DNA from: Icerya purchasi
Lineage: Eukaryota > Arthropoda > Insecta > Hemiptera > Monophlebidae
Direction of reading: 5' to 3'
DNA length: 64,000 nucleotides
NCBI GenBank assembly: GCA_039619475.1
Contig: CM077116.1
Coordinates: forward strand, 169,773,363 to 169,837,362
Shown: positions 1 through 11,129 of the stretch, one piece after another
Layout of the letters: the number at the start of each line of letters is the position of its first letter
Position numbering within the stretch: position 1 is the first letter of the stretch
Made by a program: the position numbers and the translations under genes
The notes under the pieces: model-generated
The model's input: only the letters and a program-made list of their open reading frames with translations
What the model was told of the DNA's origin: nothing
Databases searched by the model: none

Positions 1-1236
1 TGTAATTGATTATATTTTACTTTACAAATCATAGTTTCTTTACATCTATTGTGTATTTGCCTGTCTTTTATTGACTCTTTAATTTTTGTATTGCTATATT
101 CTATTATTTAATTTTGATTGTGCCCCTGCTTTGTTCTTATTTTCCAGTTCATTTTTGTTCCATTACTTTACATGTTTTCATTTTATTTTTTTGTGTGTTG
201 TGGTCATTATTTTTGGAAGGAGATATTTTAAATCTCATGCATTTATTTTTTATTGATCATTGGTGGTTGTAGATATAATATTGTGGTTAATTCATTACTG
301 GTTTGTTATAAAATTGTGTTTTGAATTGAATCATACATTTCTTTTGATTACTCCTTTGAAGTTTGTGATACTTTTTTCTTTTCTTTAGTAAATTTTGTTA
401 AATTAGTTTATATAATATTTGTCTTTTAGATGTATTAATTTAGTATGTTTTTAAATAATTGATTAAATGAGTATGTTTTTATATTTTTCTGTCTATTCTT
501 ATGACATATTTTTAATTATTTAAGATGTATATATGTAGATATATATGTATAGATGTAGATATATATGAATATATGTAGATATATATGTATAGATGTAGAT
601 ATATATGTATATATACAGATATATATGTAGATATGTAGATATATATGCAGATATTTAGATATATGAGTGTCATTATATTATTACTTTAGATATTTAAAAC
701 GTTCTATAAATTAGTGCTGATGAATAAGCATTAACTCTCTGTGATCAAAATAGATTGTGAAATGTATATATAGAGAAGATTTACATGTGAGTTTTGATGA
801 AATTTTTAAAGTTAGTCTGCTAGCAATTGTTATGTTATATGTTAATTCACAGAAAATCTTTTGTCAGTTCAGACATCATCGCCTCCTATTGTCATCAAAT
901 AAGGAATATTTAGATTGTGCTGTGTATGTACACATTGCTACACATGAGCAACACATCAATTTTTTTTTTTTTTTTAGTATTTTTGGCTTCTAAGTATAGT
1001 AATTCTACCAGCGTTATTTTTAGAACTTAAATCTTTTATATTATTTATTTTTAAATAATTTTTTTTGAAATAGTTAAAATTACTTCGAGTTATGAACTTT
1101 GTATGCATTTTATTATAAGCATGAGGTCTGATGGGCTTTTATTTGATTTGTCTGTGTGCTTTAAGTTGTTAGACGTGTTTTCCTGCATTCAAGTTTTTAT
1201 TGCTTTTAATTTGTAATTGTATCAATATTTATAAAG
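1..1236. other. AT-rich flank 5' of the polymerase, no gene seen
   Basis: This stretch is strongly T-rich on the + strand and contains only short chance reading frames. It holds a GATATATATGTA-type microsatellite (listed separately) and a T run near 960. The GT-rich look of the + strand continues through the polymerase gene to about 6.7 kb, which suggests that flank and gene belong to one element. No terminal inverted repeat could be identified, and the element may extend left of the window. Confidence 0.5.
522..665. repeat. TATA-rich microsatellite with GATATATATGTA units
   Basis: About 12 imperfect repeats of a 10-12 bp phrase (GATATATATGTA, with TAGATGTA between some units) run through this stretch. 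It is ordinary simple sequence about 570 bp upstream of the polymerase start. Confidence 0.85.
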
Positions 1237-4200
1237 ATGTCGTCAGTGGGTGTTCAATGTAATATTTCTATTAAAAACGTTAGCAAGCATTATCGTAAGC
1301 GTTTGGCAACATATCGTATTGTAAACAATAATAAATGCCAGATGGACATTGCAAAGTATTTGGTTGATATTACTCCTACAGTGATCATGATAATTAAGAG
1401 AAGACTTAGTACTGGAATAAAAGTTAATTTGTCATTATGCTGTCTATTTGTTAAAGGTGTTGGGCTTGTAGACTGGGTCACTAGCCAGTTTTACTTCCCA
1501 ACTAATGTGCATTTACTCACTCGTGGTGAGAATATTTCTGCATGGTACAAGGCAGAATGTGGAAAAATTATTAGTCTTGCTGATAAGTTTGAGCGTGCAA
1601 CAGGATCTGGTTGGAGATTAAAGAAAATCGAATATCTGGAAATTCGTGTCAACCATCGGAATGTTCTAAGCCATGCATCATCATATATTCCACTACCATC
1701 CTGTATTGCATCGAAAAAGGCTGTTATTAATGTGAAAAATGTTGATCAGATGTGTTTCAAATATTCAATGTTGACGAAATATATTAAAGTGAATCATCCA
1801 GAATATGCAAGCAATTATGTGCAGAATACATCATTGTTAAAGAAATACAACTGGAGTGGTGTATCTTTCCCCACATCATTGGATGATATAAGTACATTTG
1901 AAAAGAATAACCTACAATCATCTGTGAATGTTTATGGTTTGGATGAGAAAAATATTGTCTATCCAGTTTGTATATGTAAAGAAGAACGAGTGGATCATAC
2001 AGATTTGCTCCTTATAACTGAAGGTGATAAATCACACTATTGTTGGATAAAAAATTTGGAGCGTCTTGTAAGAAGTCAGATCACTAAGGATCACTATCGG
2101 ATGTTTATATGTCGTCGCTGTTTATAGTATGTCCAGGATCATTCTAAGTACCTGTCTCATACACAACGCTGCTCTGATAATGCTCCTGCAACAGTCATTA
2201 TGCCAATGGAGGAGAATAAAATATTAAAATTCCAACAGTATAAACAGCAAGAATTTATACCATTTGTCATATTTGCTGATTTTGAGTGTATCCTGAAGCC
2301 TGTAAATGATGAATCATGTGATAGTGATGTCAATGATGGAGAAATTATTAGTGATAATGATGATGACAGTATAGAAATTGGTGGCAAGCGTCAAAATAGT
2401 CAGCGACATGGTGAAAATATGAAAAATTGTAAGCGACAATGTATGGGAGATGGTTCATACAGTGGTAATCAAAACAGGCCCCAAAAATCATCTAGTACTA
2501 TTCCCATACAGAGGCATGAAGCATTTAGCTTTTGCTATTATATTGTATCAAGATGTGAAGAAGGTGTTGGGTTTAATTTTACATCGGAGCCTAAAATGTA
2601 TCAAGGTCCTAATGCGACTAAAAAATTCTATGAATGGTTGGTAAAAGATATTCAAAAAATAGAAAAGATTTATCAGAAAAACACTCCGTTACAGTGGATG
2701 CCTGAGGATTTGGAAAAATATGATGCTTCATTGGTGTGCCACATTTGTGAAGGGGTGCTACATGATGATAAAGTTGCAGACCATAATCATTTGACAGGAA
2801 AATTTCGAGGTGCAGCACATTTAAAATGTAACCTAGAGTATCAACTCCCGAATTTTGTGCCAGTATTCATACATAATCTGAGTGGATATGATGTTCATTT
2901 ATTCATCAGGGATTTAGCGTGCGATGATCAGGACATCGAAGTAATACCAAATAGTGAAGAACGCTATATATCATTCTCAAAGCGTATTTCAGAAAAAATG
3001 AAAATACGATTCATAGATACATTCCATTTTATGGCATCAAGTCTTGAGAAAATAGCCAGTTATTTGCCTGATAGTTCACTTCATCATACCATCAGGAACA
3101 TTGCGTCGCCTGATTTGCTTCCTTTATTTCGTAGAAAGGGTGTTTTCCCTTATTCATATGTGTCATCATGGGAAAAATTGGATGAAACAAGTTTGCCTGC
3201 AAAGGAGTATTTCTATAATTCCCTTACAAAAACGAAGATTACTTACATGCAGTGAATGTGTGGAATACATTAAATGTTCAAACACTTGGGGAGTATAGTG
3301 ATATATATCTAAAGACAGATGTGCTTCTATTAGCAGATGTATTTGAAAACTTTAGAAGTGTCTGTTATAACATATACAAATTGGATCCTGCATGGAGTTT
3401 TACAGCCCCTGGATTAGCCTTCCAGGCAATGTTAAAGTTAACAAAGGTTGAATTGGAGCTCTTAACTGATTATGATATGGTTTTATTCTTTGAAGCTGGG
3501 ATACGTGGTGGGATGTGTCAGTGTGTGAAGCGTTATGCCAGGGCAGAAAATCCATACATCAATAGTTATAATAATAATTCCAGTAGTAATGATGATTGTG
3601 GTAGTAGCAGTGGTGTAGATAACACTTTCATAACATATTTAGATGCAAATAACCTTTATGGTTGGGCTATGAGTGAACTTCTTCCTATGAATGGTTTCAG
3701 ATGGCTTAGCCAAAAAGAAATAAGAGAATTAAATATTATGGAGATAGCTGATGATGGGTCCATTGGCTATGTGCTCCAGGTGGATTTGGAGTATCCTACA
3801 AGTTTACATTTGGTGCATAATGATTTACCTCTATGTCCTGAGGCTAAATCAGTTGGAAAAGTGTGAAATTAGTTAATACATTAGAAAATAAGTACAATTA
3901 TATTATTCACTATAGAAATTTAAAACAAGCAATTGCATTAGGGTTAAAACTTCTGTGTGTGCATCGAGTCATTTGTTTCAATCAGTCTGCATGGTTGAAG
4001 CCATACATTGATTTGAACACTCTACAGTGGAAACATGCTACTAATGAGTTTGAGAAGAACTTTTGGAAGCTTATGAATAATAGTGTTTTTGGTAAAATGA
4101 TGGAAAACGTTAGACATAGAATTAATATACAACTTATTACAAATAAAGTAAAATTTACAAAACTAGTTGGTAAAAGTAATTTTAAAGATCGAACAATATT

Positions 4201-4930
4201 CAGTGAACGGCCATTTCTGGCTGCAGTACATTTAAATCCTTCAACAATTAAATTTAATAAACCCATTTATATTGGGATGTCTATTTTAGATATTAGCAAA
4301 GTAAAAATGTTTGATTTTCATTATAATGTAATGTGTAAAATGTATAAGAATATTAATCTTTTATATTGTGATACTGATTCACTTATTTATGAACTTAAAT
4401 CACTTGATTTTTATAAAGATATTAAAGATAATGCTCAATATTTTGATACAAGTGATTATCCTGAAAGTCATCCATGCTATTCACTAGAAAATAAAAAGAA
4501 ACTTGGTGTATTTAAGGATGAATTAAATAGTGTTCCAATTAGTGAATTTGTTGGATTGTGCCCAAAAATGTATTCTATAAGTATTGTAGATAATAGAGAA
4601 ATTAAAAAATGTAAAGGTGTACAGTCTTCTATAATTAAGAAAGAGCTTAATTTTATTGATTATTATAATTGTGTGAATGGTGTGTGTGGTAAATTAAGTG
4701 ATAATTATAAGACATATTACAATATTCAAAGTCATAAACATATACTGTATACCCTGGAGCAGAATAAAGTAGTATTAAGTGGTAGTGATGATAAAAGAAT
4801 AATATGTAGTAATAATGTAGATACAATAGCTTATGGAAATTCAATGTATAATAAATTCCATAGAAAGTTTAATGTTGTTTTAGCTGAACTAAGAGCATTT
4901 ATATTAGATAAGAATATGTATATTGCATGA
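1237..4930 (+). pseudogene. Protein-primed family-B DNA polymerase (Polinton/Maverick-like) with endonuclease VII-like domain, broken
   Basis: Four reading blocks (1237-2127, 2200-3255, 3252-3866, 3863-4930) together span about 1,230 codons, the usual size of Polinton-type PolB. Exonuclease motifs seen: FADFEC near 2270 (Exo I), NLSGYD near 2875 (Exo II) and YLKTDVLLLADVF near 3305 (Exo III). Polymerase motifs seen: DANNLYGW near 3640 (A), KLMNNSVFG near 4067 (B), YCDTDS at 4363-4380 (C) and a KxY-like PKMYS near 4562. Between Exo I and Exo II lies a Cys/His block (CHIC, DHNHLTGKFRG, C at about 2735-2832) matching the recombination endonuclease VII/HNH fold. The N-terminal part ends in a zinc-finger-like CRRC...H...C segment. 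Breaks: an in-frame TAG at 2125-2127, and single-base-loss frameshifts in the A run near 3228 and near 3860. All catalytic Asp residues I can place are present, so decay is recent or slow. Start chosen: ATG at 1237, preceded by an AT-rich leader. No integrase, ATPase or protease gene of a Polinton is visible in this window. The family-level call (protein-primed PolB) is firm; the element name is inferred. Confidence 0.85.
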
Positions 4931-5132
4931 TTATATGGAGCTATGTATTATTATTAAGTGTAATATTAGCCAGTGTATATTTTGTTTTTATTGTGTAATA
5001 AATTTTGTATTAACAATTGTATTTATTTCTTTAATTTGTTAGATCTAAGAATGTGTGTGAGCTTAAAATATTTTGTATTTAGTCATAGTGTATAGAGGTG
5101 ATGTTATTTCTAATTAAATAGTGTGTATGTAG
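4931..5132. other. AT-rich 3' flank of the polymerase
   Basis: The 200 bp after the polymerase stop are AT-rich, with AATAAA-like signals near 4997. No gene is seen. Confidence 0.4.
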
Positions 5133-5395
5133 TAAAAATTTAATACTTTTCCTTAGGATGGTGCATTTTTCATTAAAATTTGGAGCTTTCTGCCTAAAAT
5201 AGTACCATTTATACTAAATTGTTATATTTTACTATAAAATTGTTGTTTTTGTGTCTAAAATGAGGATATTTTGTGTAAAATGGTCTTTTTCCTTTAAAAT
5301 TTAATGTTTTGTGCTAAAATGTGAGTATTTTAGCCCTAGATGGTGTAATTTGTGTGAAAAGAGTGCTTTTATTTTAAATTGAGCACTTCTTTCTA
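5133..5395 (+). repeat. Degenerate tandem array, about 13 units of 20 bp
   Basis: The phrase TAAAAT, or a one- to two-base variant, recurs at 5133, 5154, 5174, 5195, 5215, 5235, 5256, 5276, 5295, 5315, 5337, 5355 and 5375. Spacings are 18-22 bp, mostly 20. Each unit reads roughly TAAAAT, then a G/T-rich middle, then a T run. The strict spacing with a weak consensus indicates an old tandem array or a selected periodic pattern. It begins about 200 bp after the PolB stop. Confidence 0.75.
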
Positions 5396-6008
5396 TGATA
5401 CAATATTTATCTTAATCCCTGTTTGTGATGTTTGGAGTCATGTTACAGAAAAATTATTAGGTTTTTAATCTAGTGTTTGTATAGCAAGTGGTAGTGCAGC
5501 AGCTTAGGTGAGTTATTGAGATGGTGGTGTTATTTGGTTGGGAATATGTGCATTATGGAATTCTTGCGAGTGCGATTATATCTGTCAAATAATAAAATTT
5601 GGGGGTGAGAGGTAGAATGTGTGCTTCATCATATTTGATTCATGCAGACAGTTTGATTTTCTAATTTTAATCTATACTATACTGGTATATATTAGCTGGG
5701 TTGTATCTGTTATGATTAATAATTTTGGGGGTATAGATATTGCTTCATTGCATTAGAAACTGTACACATACATGTACATGGTCACCCGAGAAAAAAATCT
5801 CTGAGCTGAGATATATCCCCACATATATGTTGTTATTACAATTATTTTGGTTGGACATATATCAAATTATATACATGCAAACAAGCATTGGTAGCAAAGA
5901 TTATCCCAATTTCAATTAATCAACATATTAAATTATTCTTGGAGACATATTTGTTGGAACAAGTGTGGTAGGTGTAATAATATTGGGTTAGCAAGTTGTA
6001 TTAGCATT
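5396..6008. other. AT-rich stretch, no gene
   Basis: No coding similarity was recognised. The + strand is GT-rich up to about 5700 and then more A-rich. It contains short CA/TA-rich runs only. Confidence 0.4.
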
Positions 6009-6370
6009 GGGTAGTTTATAATAAAGCACTTTCAAAGCATACACAAACATGAGCAGCTAGTATCGGTTAGCACAAATTATTACATTAGTTAGGCAATCAT
6101 AAATATATCATCAACGCACATAGAAACACACAAGCATCTTAGCAAATTATTATATTGGTTTGGCAGCAGTAAATGCATCATCAACACACATATAAACACA
6201 CACAAAATGGTAGAATTGGTATTGGGGTTAAAGAGTTGATGGTGGGTAGTCAATAGTAAAACATTTTCTCAAAGCATACATAATCATAAATAACTAGTAT
6301 CCGTTAGCATAAATTATTGCAACAGTTAGACGATCATAAATATATCATCAACATACATAAAAACTAGAAT
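6009..6370 (+). repeat. Direct duplication, offset about 235 bp, with a third partial copy
   Basis: The block beginning GGGTAGT at 6009 and the block beginning GGGTAGT at 6244 run in parallel for about 120 bp. Both share AAAGCATACA, CTAGTATC, GTTAGCA and AAATATATCATCAAC. A third partial copy (6137-6202) lies between them and carries the same AGCAAATTATTA...GCATCATCAAC string. This is an internal tandem duplication of non-coding sequence, possibly the terminal region of the polymerase-bearing element. Confidence 0.75.
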
Positions 6371-6640
6371 GATTACATAAAGCAACTTAGTAGGGGTTAG
6401 AAAAAAAAATTTAAAGGTGGCTAGTTAAAGCCTTTCCCCTAATCCATGTTTTGGTCGAGTGGTGTTACTAAGTGAGGGAGACCATATGCAGGTACTTCCA
6501 GAGAAAGCATGTGGTTGATTTGGGGTGTGATAGACATTGAGATATATGGATTTAGGTTTGTAACAGTGAAGATGTGGCGAGCAGAAGAGTGTAATTGGAG
6601 TAGAACATAGTGGTGCAGTGATGAATGATGTGGAAAGAGT

Positions 6641-6729
6641 GTGATCATATGATTAAGTATTGACTCTTGATTAGTTGAGTAAAAGGGGGCGTGGTCACAT
6701 GACTAAATACTGGCTCCTGATTGGCTAAT
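6641..6729 (+). repeat. Two 39-bp direct repeats, 50 bp apart
   Basis: The units at 6641-6679 and 6691-6729 share the pattern GTGxTCAxATGAxTAAxTAxTGxCTCxTGATTxGxT. They sit close to the point where the GT-rich composition of the left block stops, so they may mark the right end of the polymerase-bearing element. That interpretation is inference; the repeat itself is visible. Confidence 0.65.
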
Positions 6730-7035
6730 CTCCCAGAACGCAGGTTTCCTATCTACTCTCCCGACCATTTTTAAATCAATTAAACCATTCTTTTATTTGC
6801 GCTTTACCCCCATGTCTTGATATCCAAAAGCTTTTTTAATCAATGTAATATGCTTGCCGTACGGCCAAAATTAAAGCAAAATTTAATGCAAATTTTTTGG
6901 TCGACACGTTCCGTCATTTTTGTAACACGAGAAATGCGACGCGCTCAACGTTAGGCATGTATTAAAAAACATGAAACTGCTACTGAGACCGGTTTAGTGA
7001 GATTTGCCTTCGTGTTCTTGGCTCTACTCATCATA

Positions 7036-7776
7036 TTACTCAGTACCTTCAAAATTTTTCCAAAAATCGCAAGATTTACAATATGAACATTTTACTATAA
7101 AATCAAGAACTTTCCCTGAATAAAACGATATAAGAGTAGAAACGCCAAAAAGAGATGAGTAACCGCGTTTCATCCAAGTTCCATCCCCTGAAATGGTGAG
7201 TTCTGCTTTTTTTAATTTTTTTGCTTCTTCAACAGCATTTTTCATGGATAATTTACGATTTTTTTTTTTTTCTGCAGCAATATGAATATCACTCACAACT
7301 TTATCATAAAAAGAGTGAAAAATTGATTTAGGTAAGAAGTCCATGATTCCACAGAATTTCTCTATTCCTGCTAAACCGACTCCAATAAGTCTGAATGCAA
7401 AATCTAATCGTCTATTTACATCATATGCTTTACCACCAATAAGAGGACATGAATTTATTAAAACTGGTTCACATTTAGCATAATCCACCTGCAGTTTAAA
7501 ACCAAGCCCACGAAGAGATGTTTCAGTGAAGTTTATATCACCACCGCACTCTTTACACTTTACCACTTCACTTATAGCAGAAAAAACTGCTACAAAATTA
7601 ATTAATCGATACCCGAAAGATGCATTTACATCAAAATTAACGGCTTCACTGCTATTTAATTTTTTAGCTGATGTACTACTGGTGCTAGCTTCCTCGTTTT
7701 CCATCAATGATTTATCGGTCGTGTTTCTTCCTGTTCCGACAAGGACATCCAACTGTTTCTCGGCCACCTTTTGCAT
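7036..7776 (-). pseudogene. Mutator-like transposase domain protein, N-terminal fragment
   Basis: This 246-codon minus-strand frame has the look of the insect Mutator-like transposase-domain proteins. A zinc-binding CKECGG lies near residue 75. A second conserved part, SGDGTWMKRGYSSLFG, holds the first catalytic-type Asp near residues 195-210. It is followed by STGKVLDF-like spacing (FYSGKVLDFIVKCSYCKSCD), a hallmark of this group. Full-length members are roughly twice as long, so the C-terminal half with the remaining acidic residues is missing after codon 246. An alternative ATG at 7796-7798 begins a different frame (MSKRVALDAKGG) that resembles the basic N-terminus of the family, which suggests a frameshift near 7770. 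No terminal repeats were found. Confidence 0.65.
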
Positions 7777-7968
7777 CTAAAGCTACTCGTTTCGACATTT
7801 TAATAATATTTTTCATTAAAAAATAAAAAAATCTGATTCCTGTAATGTACACGTGGCGAAATGTACTCTACTGTATCACACAACCAACTGGAAGAATATT
7901 TTGTGTCTCATATAAACTAGTTTCAACTTTGCCTACCCTATTCTATAGTATAATATAGAAATGAAATA

Positions 7969-7995
7969 CGAGGTCTGTCCGGAAAGTATCCGGCC
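7969..7995 (+). mobile_element. Solo mariner-like terminal repeat
   Basis: A TA dinucleotide is followed by CGAGGTCTGTCCGGAAAGTA and then TCCGGCC. This is the style of a mariner-family terminal inverted repeat. I found no inverted partner in the window and no transposase nearby, so this is at most a single surviving end. The assignment rests on recalled similarity. Confidence 0.4.
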
Positions 7996-8059
7996 TTCTC
8001 TTATAACACGAAAACAAACTTCTCTAACGTTGTAAACAATGTGTCATTTTGAAAGGGGG

Positions 8060-8570
8060 ACCTTCGTCGATTAAATCATTGACGTCATAAATCTTTTCTT
8101 TTGCGTTTTTCTCGAAACTAGTTTTTCCATAACGGTGTACAAGATATCTTCCGATCTACTTAACCGATTTGGTTGAAATTTACAATAGTTATTTTTCATA
8201 ATATTATTTAAAGTGTGACGTAGGCTTTTTTTTTGATTGGGTGTCATGTTCAAGAGTTATAAATGTTTTAAACTCAAAATTTCAAGGCAAATTTGAGTTT
8301 TTTTTTTTCAAACAGCTATCATTTCTACAAAAAAATTTAAAAAAATTTTTCCCTACGTCACACGATAACTATTACCCTTCTAAACAAGAAAAGAATTTGT
8401 TTTTGTGTTTTAAACAATACCTAGCAGAGAAATCAAGTACACCATCAACGAGGATTTTTAAAACAGGGCTCTACTTGTCGGCTCATATCTGCGACATTTT
8501 AAAATTTTTTTCAATTTTTAACATTGCAAATTATGTACAAAAATACTATGTATGCGTGTAAAATAAAGAT
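8060..8570. repeat. Probable repeat remnant with 12-bp inverted repeat
   Basis: The segment near 8150-8190 (CGATCTACTTAACCGATTTG followed by a GGTTGAAATTT-type string) resembles a motif scattered through insect transposon remnants. The 12-mer GTGTGACGTAGG at 8213-8224 recurs inverted at 8352-8363. These suggest a small, decayed, non-coding element about 150 bp across. The short reading frames here do not look real. Confidence 0.35.
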
Positions 8571-8921
8571 TATTTGACTGCATAGGTTTTCTTATACCTA
8601 TTTTTCCGAACGCCGAGGTGGCGTAACTCCTTAATTATTTTAATGTGTTAATTTATTTCAGAACTTTAAATATTTTTTACGCATATGCTTTAATTGCAAT
8701 TTTAAACTTTAATTTTAAAACATAAATTGTTTTTTTTTTTTTTAATGCTGAAGAAGTTTAACTTATATTTTCTATTATTATTTGCACATAATTTTTTTAA
8801 CGCCATTTTTTTTTTTTTCTTTTACGGAATAGCAGTTAATATCTTTTCCATATGTGAAAAAATTTATTTAATAAAAACGCTAATAAAACAGTAAAATCAA
8901 AAAAGGAAGTAAAGGTAAAAT
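8571..8921. other. AT-rich stretch, no gene
   Basis: Poly-T and poly-A runs only. If the LINE downstream was longer, its reverse transcriptase is not recognisable here. Confidence 0.3.
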
Positions 8922-10531
8922 ATGAGTATAACGGAGAACATTAAATCTGTACCCAGTCCTCGTCTGGAAGCGGAGACGAACATTTCTCCTCTTTCTATTA
9001 CAAGAAAGTTAGCCGATCGTTTTTTATTAAAATACGAGTATTATAATTACAATTATCCAGACTTACTGAATAGTATTTATAATATCAATATGAATTGGAA
9101 ATTTATACAATTCAAATTATTATTGTTAACAGCCAGAATTATATTGTATCATAAGTACAGCCCAGCATATTAGTTCCAACATATGCTTCTACAATGTTTT
9201 CGAAACCGTATAAAACAAATCTCCTACATTTAAAGATAAATACGATGTTATTCGACGCATATAAACATACTTATTCTCTTCCCAGCATAGTAAACAGTTA
9301 TTTTATTAAATCAATCGATGAAACATTTCCAAATTGTATAAAAATTTTCACAGATGGTTCTAAATCGGGGTTAAATAACAGACTGGTAGGAGCGGCTTTT
9401 ATCATAGATGGGATGACTATTCAGCGGTTTAGACTCCCCCCAGAGGCGAAGATATTTTCAGCTGAACTCATTGCTATATATAAGATATGCGAATATATTC
9501 TGAATGTCCTTAATGGTTCGGGCAAATACATAGTTTGCAGTGACAGCCTCAGTTCATTATTAGCTCTTCAAAATTGTTCATGTAATCACAAAAGCCACCC
9601 AACTTTATGGAAGATTATGGATAAATATATTAAAATAGTTGAGTGTAAAGGAGTAGAACAATTTTGCAGGGTGCCCAGTCATGCACGATGTATACTAAAT
9701 GACACAGCAGACTGCGCAGCGAAAGAGGCCATATGTAATGGTATTGATTATCCGTTTATCCTATCTGAAGATTTAAAAGACACGAGTTAAACGCACATTA
9801 AGATTAAATTGAAATGAACGCCGGGAAAATAATAATACCGGTACGTTCCATAAAATGATTCAATGTAGGTTCTCGCGGGTCTCGTGGTACCGTGAGCTGT
9901 CGTTGCCTATGGGACTAGTACGCAAATTCGCAGTAACACTATGTAGATTACGAATGGGTCACACACGAATATCGCTTAACTTTGTTGACAGGGAGGTACA
10001 GAGAACTTGTGGCAATCAGGTCTCAGTTAATTTCGCGGAGGATATTAACCACTTATCATTTGGCTGTATGAAATATGTAAGCAGCAGGGCGGGGTTATAA
10101 ATTGTTAAATATGAAGATTTATTTGCATTATTTATTTGCTTGTGACGAGAAGTCCACAAAGTTAGTTGTCAGTTTTATTTTAAAAAATAAGATAATTATT
10201 GAATTTATGCGAAAAGTTTTGCTCTTTTTTTTTCTGTTTCTTTTTGTTTTTCTGTATTCTTTTGTGTCGTTCACTTTCCTAGTATTTGCTGTTCAGTCGA
10301 GTGCAAGAGCCCACCATATCATCTTGGACTCAGTCTGGACAGTTTGGTTTCCTTAACGATCCAAAACAGGCATTCGTGGGTTAATTTATACATTTGCGGG
10401 CATGAGTGTCTGCAGCATGTATTGTGTCATTTGGAATATTACGTAGTTTCACTAACCGGCATCATTCTTAAATCGACTGGATAGTGGCCAAGTTGCTTAC
10501 GCCGGGCCGAAACAAAAAAAAAAAAAAAAAA
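8922..10531 (+). mobile_element. 5'-truncated non-LTR retrotransposon with RNase H domain and poly(A) tail
   Basis: Block 8922-9173 has the post-RT segment (SPLSITRKLADRFLLKY). Block 9194-9790 is a recognisable RNase H: FTDGSKS (first Asp), SAELIAIY (Glu), CSDSLSSLLAL (second Asp) and VPSHARCILNDTADCAAKEA (His, Asn-Asp, Asp). Block 9855-10100 carries the C-terminal CRLRMGHTR segment followed by spaced Cys/His. The three blocks use different frames, so at least two frameshifts are present. An untranslated tail runs to an A tract at 10515-10531, which is the insertion-type 3' end. The reverse transcriptase core (YADD box) is absent. It fits the RNase H-bearing jockey/I/LOA-type LINEs; the clade is not resolved. 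Confidence 0.85.
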
Positions 10532-10568
10532 ATTAGAAATAGAGAGAAAGGAAAGGTTGAATGGTCAA

Positions 10569-11120
10569 TTAAAAAAGAATCTGGGTTAGAGAATAAGGAG
10601 GAGTAGGAGTTGAACCATGATTTGTAATTCGCCGTAGTAGACAAAAAAATAATATTGGTGGATGGAAATGTAGCGAGAAACCTGTCGGAAGGAGAAGATA
10701 ACCGAGAACTAATGAATCAATTAACTCATTTTCTTCTATTCTGTAGTGGTGACCAAGAGGCCGTAAGAAATAAATCCGGATTAAACAAGAAAGGAAGAGA
10801 TCTTGAATCAAAGAACGCGTAAAAAGGATTACGTAATCGGTAGAGTGGGAAGACAGAGGAGATGAAGTAGCCTGCAGCACACTCTGAGAATCTGATAGAA
10901 TAAGGATTATTACGAGAGTTGCTTGAAGATCTGATGAAGAGGAGAGCATGCAGGATAGCAATGGACTCAGCACAGAAGATTGAGCAGAAAGAGGGAAGTT
11001 TAATTTAGACTCAAAGTGATTTAAACAAGGACAAACAAAGGCTGTGTCAACTCTACTTGGACCCTTGGAACCGTCAGTGTAGATTGTAACATGGTTAGAA
11101 AAGCGAGAGTTTAGAGTTTG
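10569..11120 (-). pseudogene. Second LINE RNase H fragment, opposite strand
   Basis: The minus-strand frame 10973-10569 contains ILSDSQSVLQA (RNase H Asp motif) and LGHHYRIEENELIDSL (His...Asn-Glu...Asp motif). Upstream, in another frame at about 11040-11095, lies VTIYTDGSKGPSRVDTAF, the first RNase H Asp motif. The domain is therefore almost complete but shifted in frame near 10980. It abuts the poly(A) end of the plus-strand LINE. That element may have inserted into this one, but no second half was found to the left. Confidence 0.75.
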
Positions 11121-11129
11121 TAAAAATTC

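Noticed and set aside
3982..4844. Minus-strand frames within the polymerase
   Set aside because: They are shadows of the plus-strand PolB coding region, which has clear family motifs.
10102..10356. Hydrophobic 84-codon frame after the LINE RNase H
   Set aside because: It lies in the 3' untranslated tail of the LINE and owes its Phe/Leu runs to T-rich sequence.
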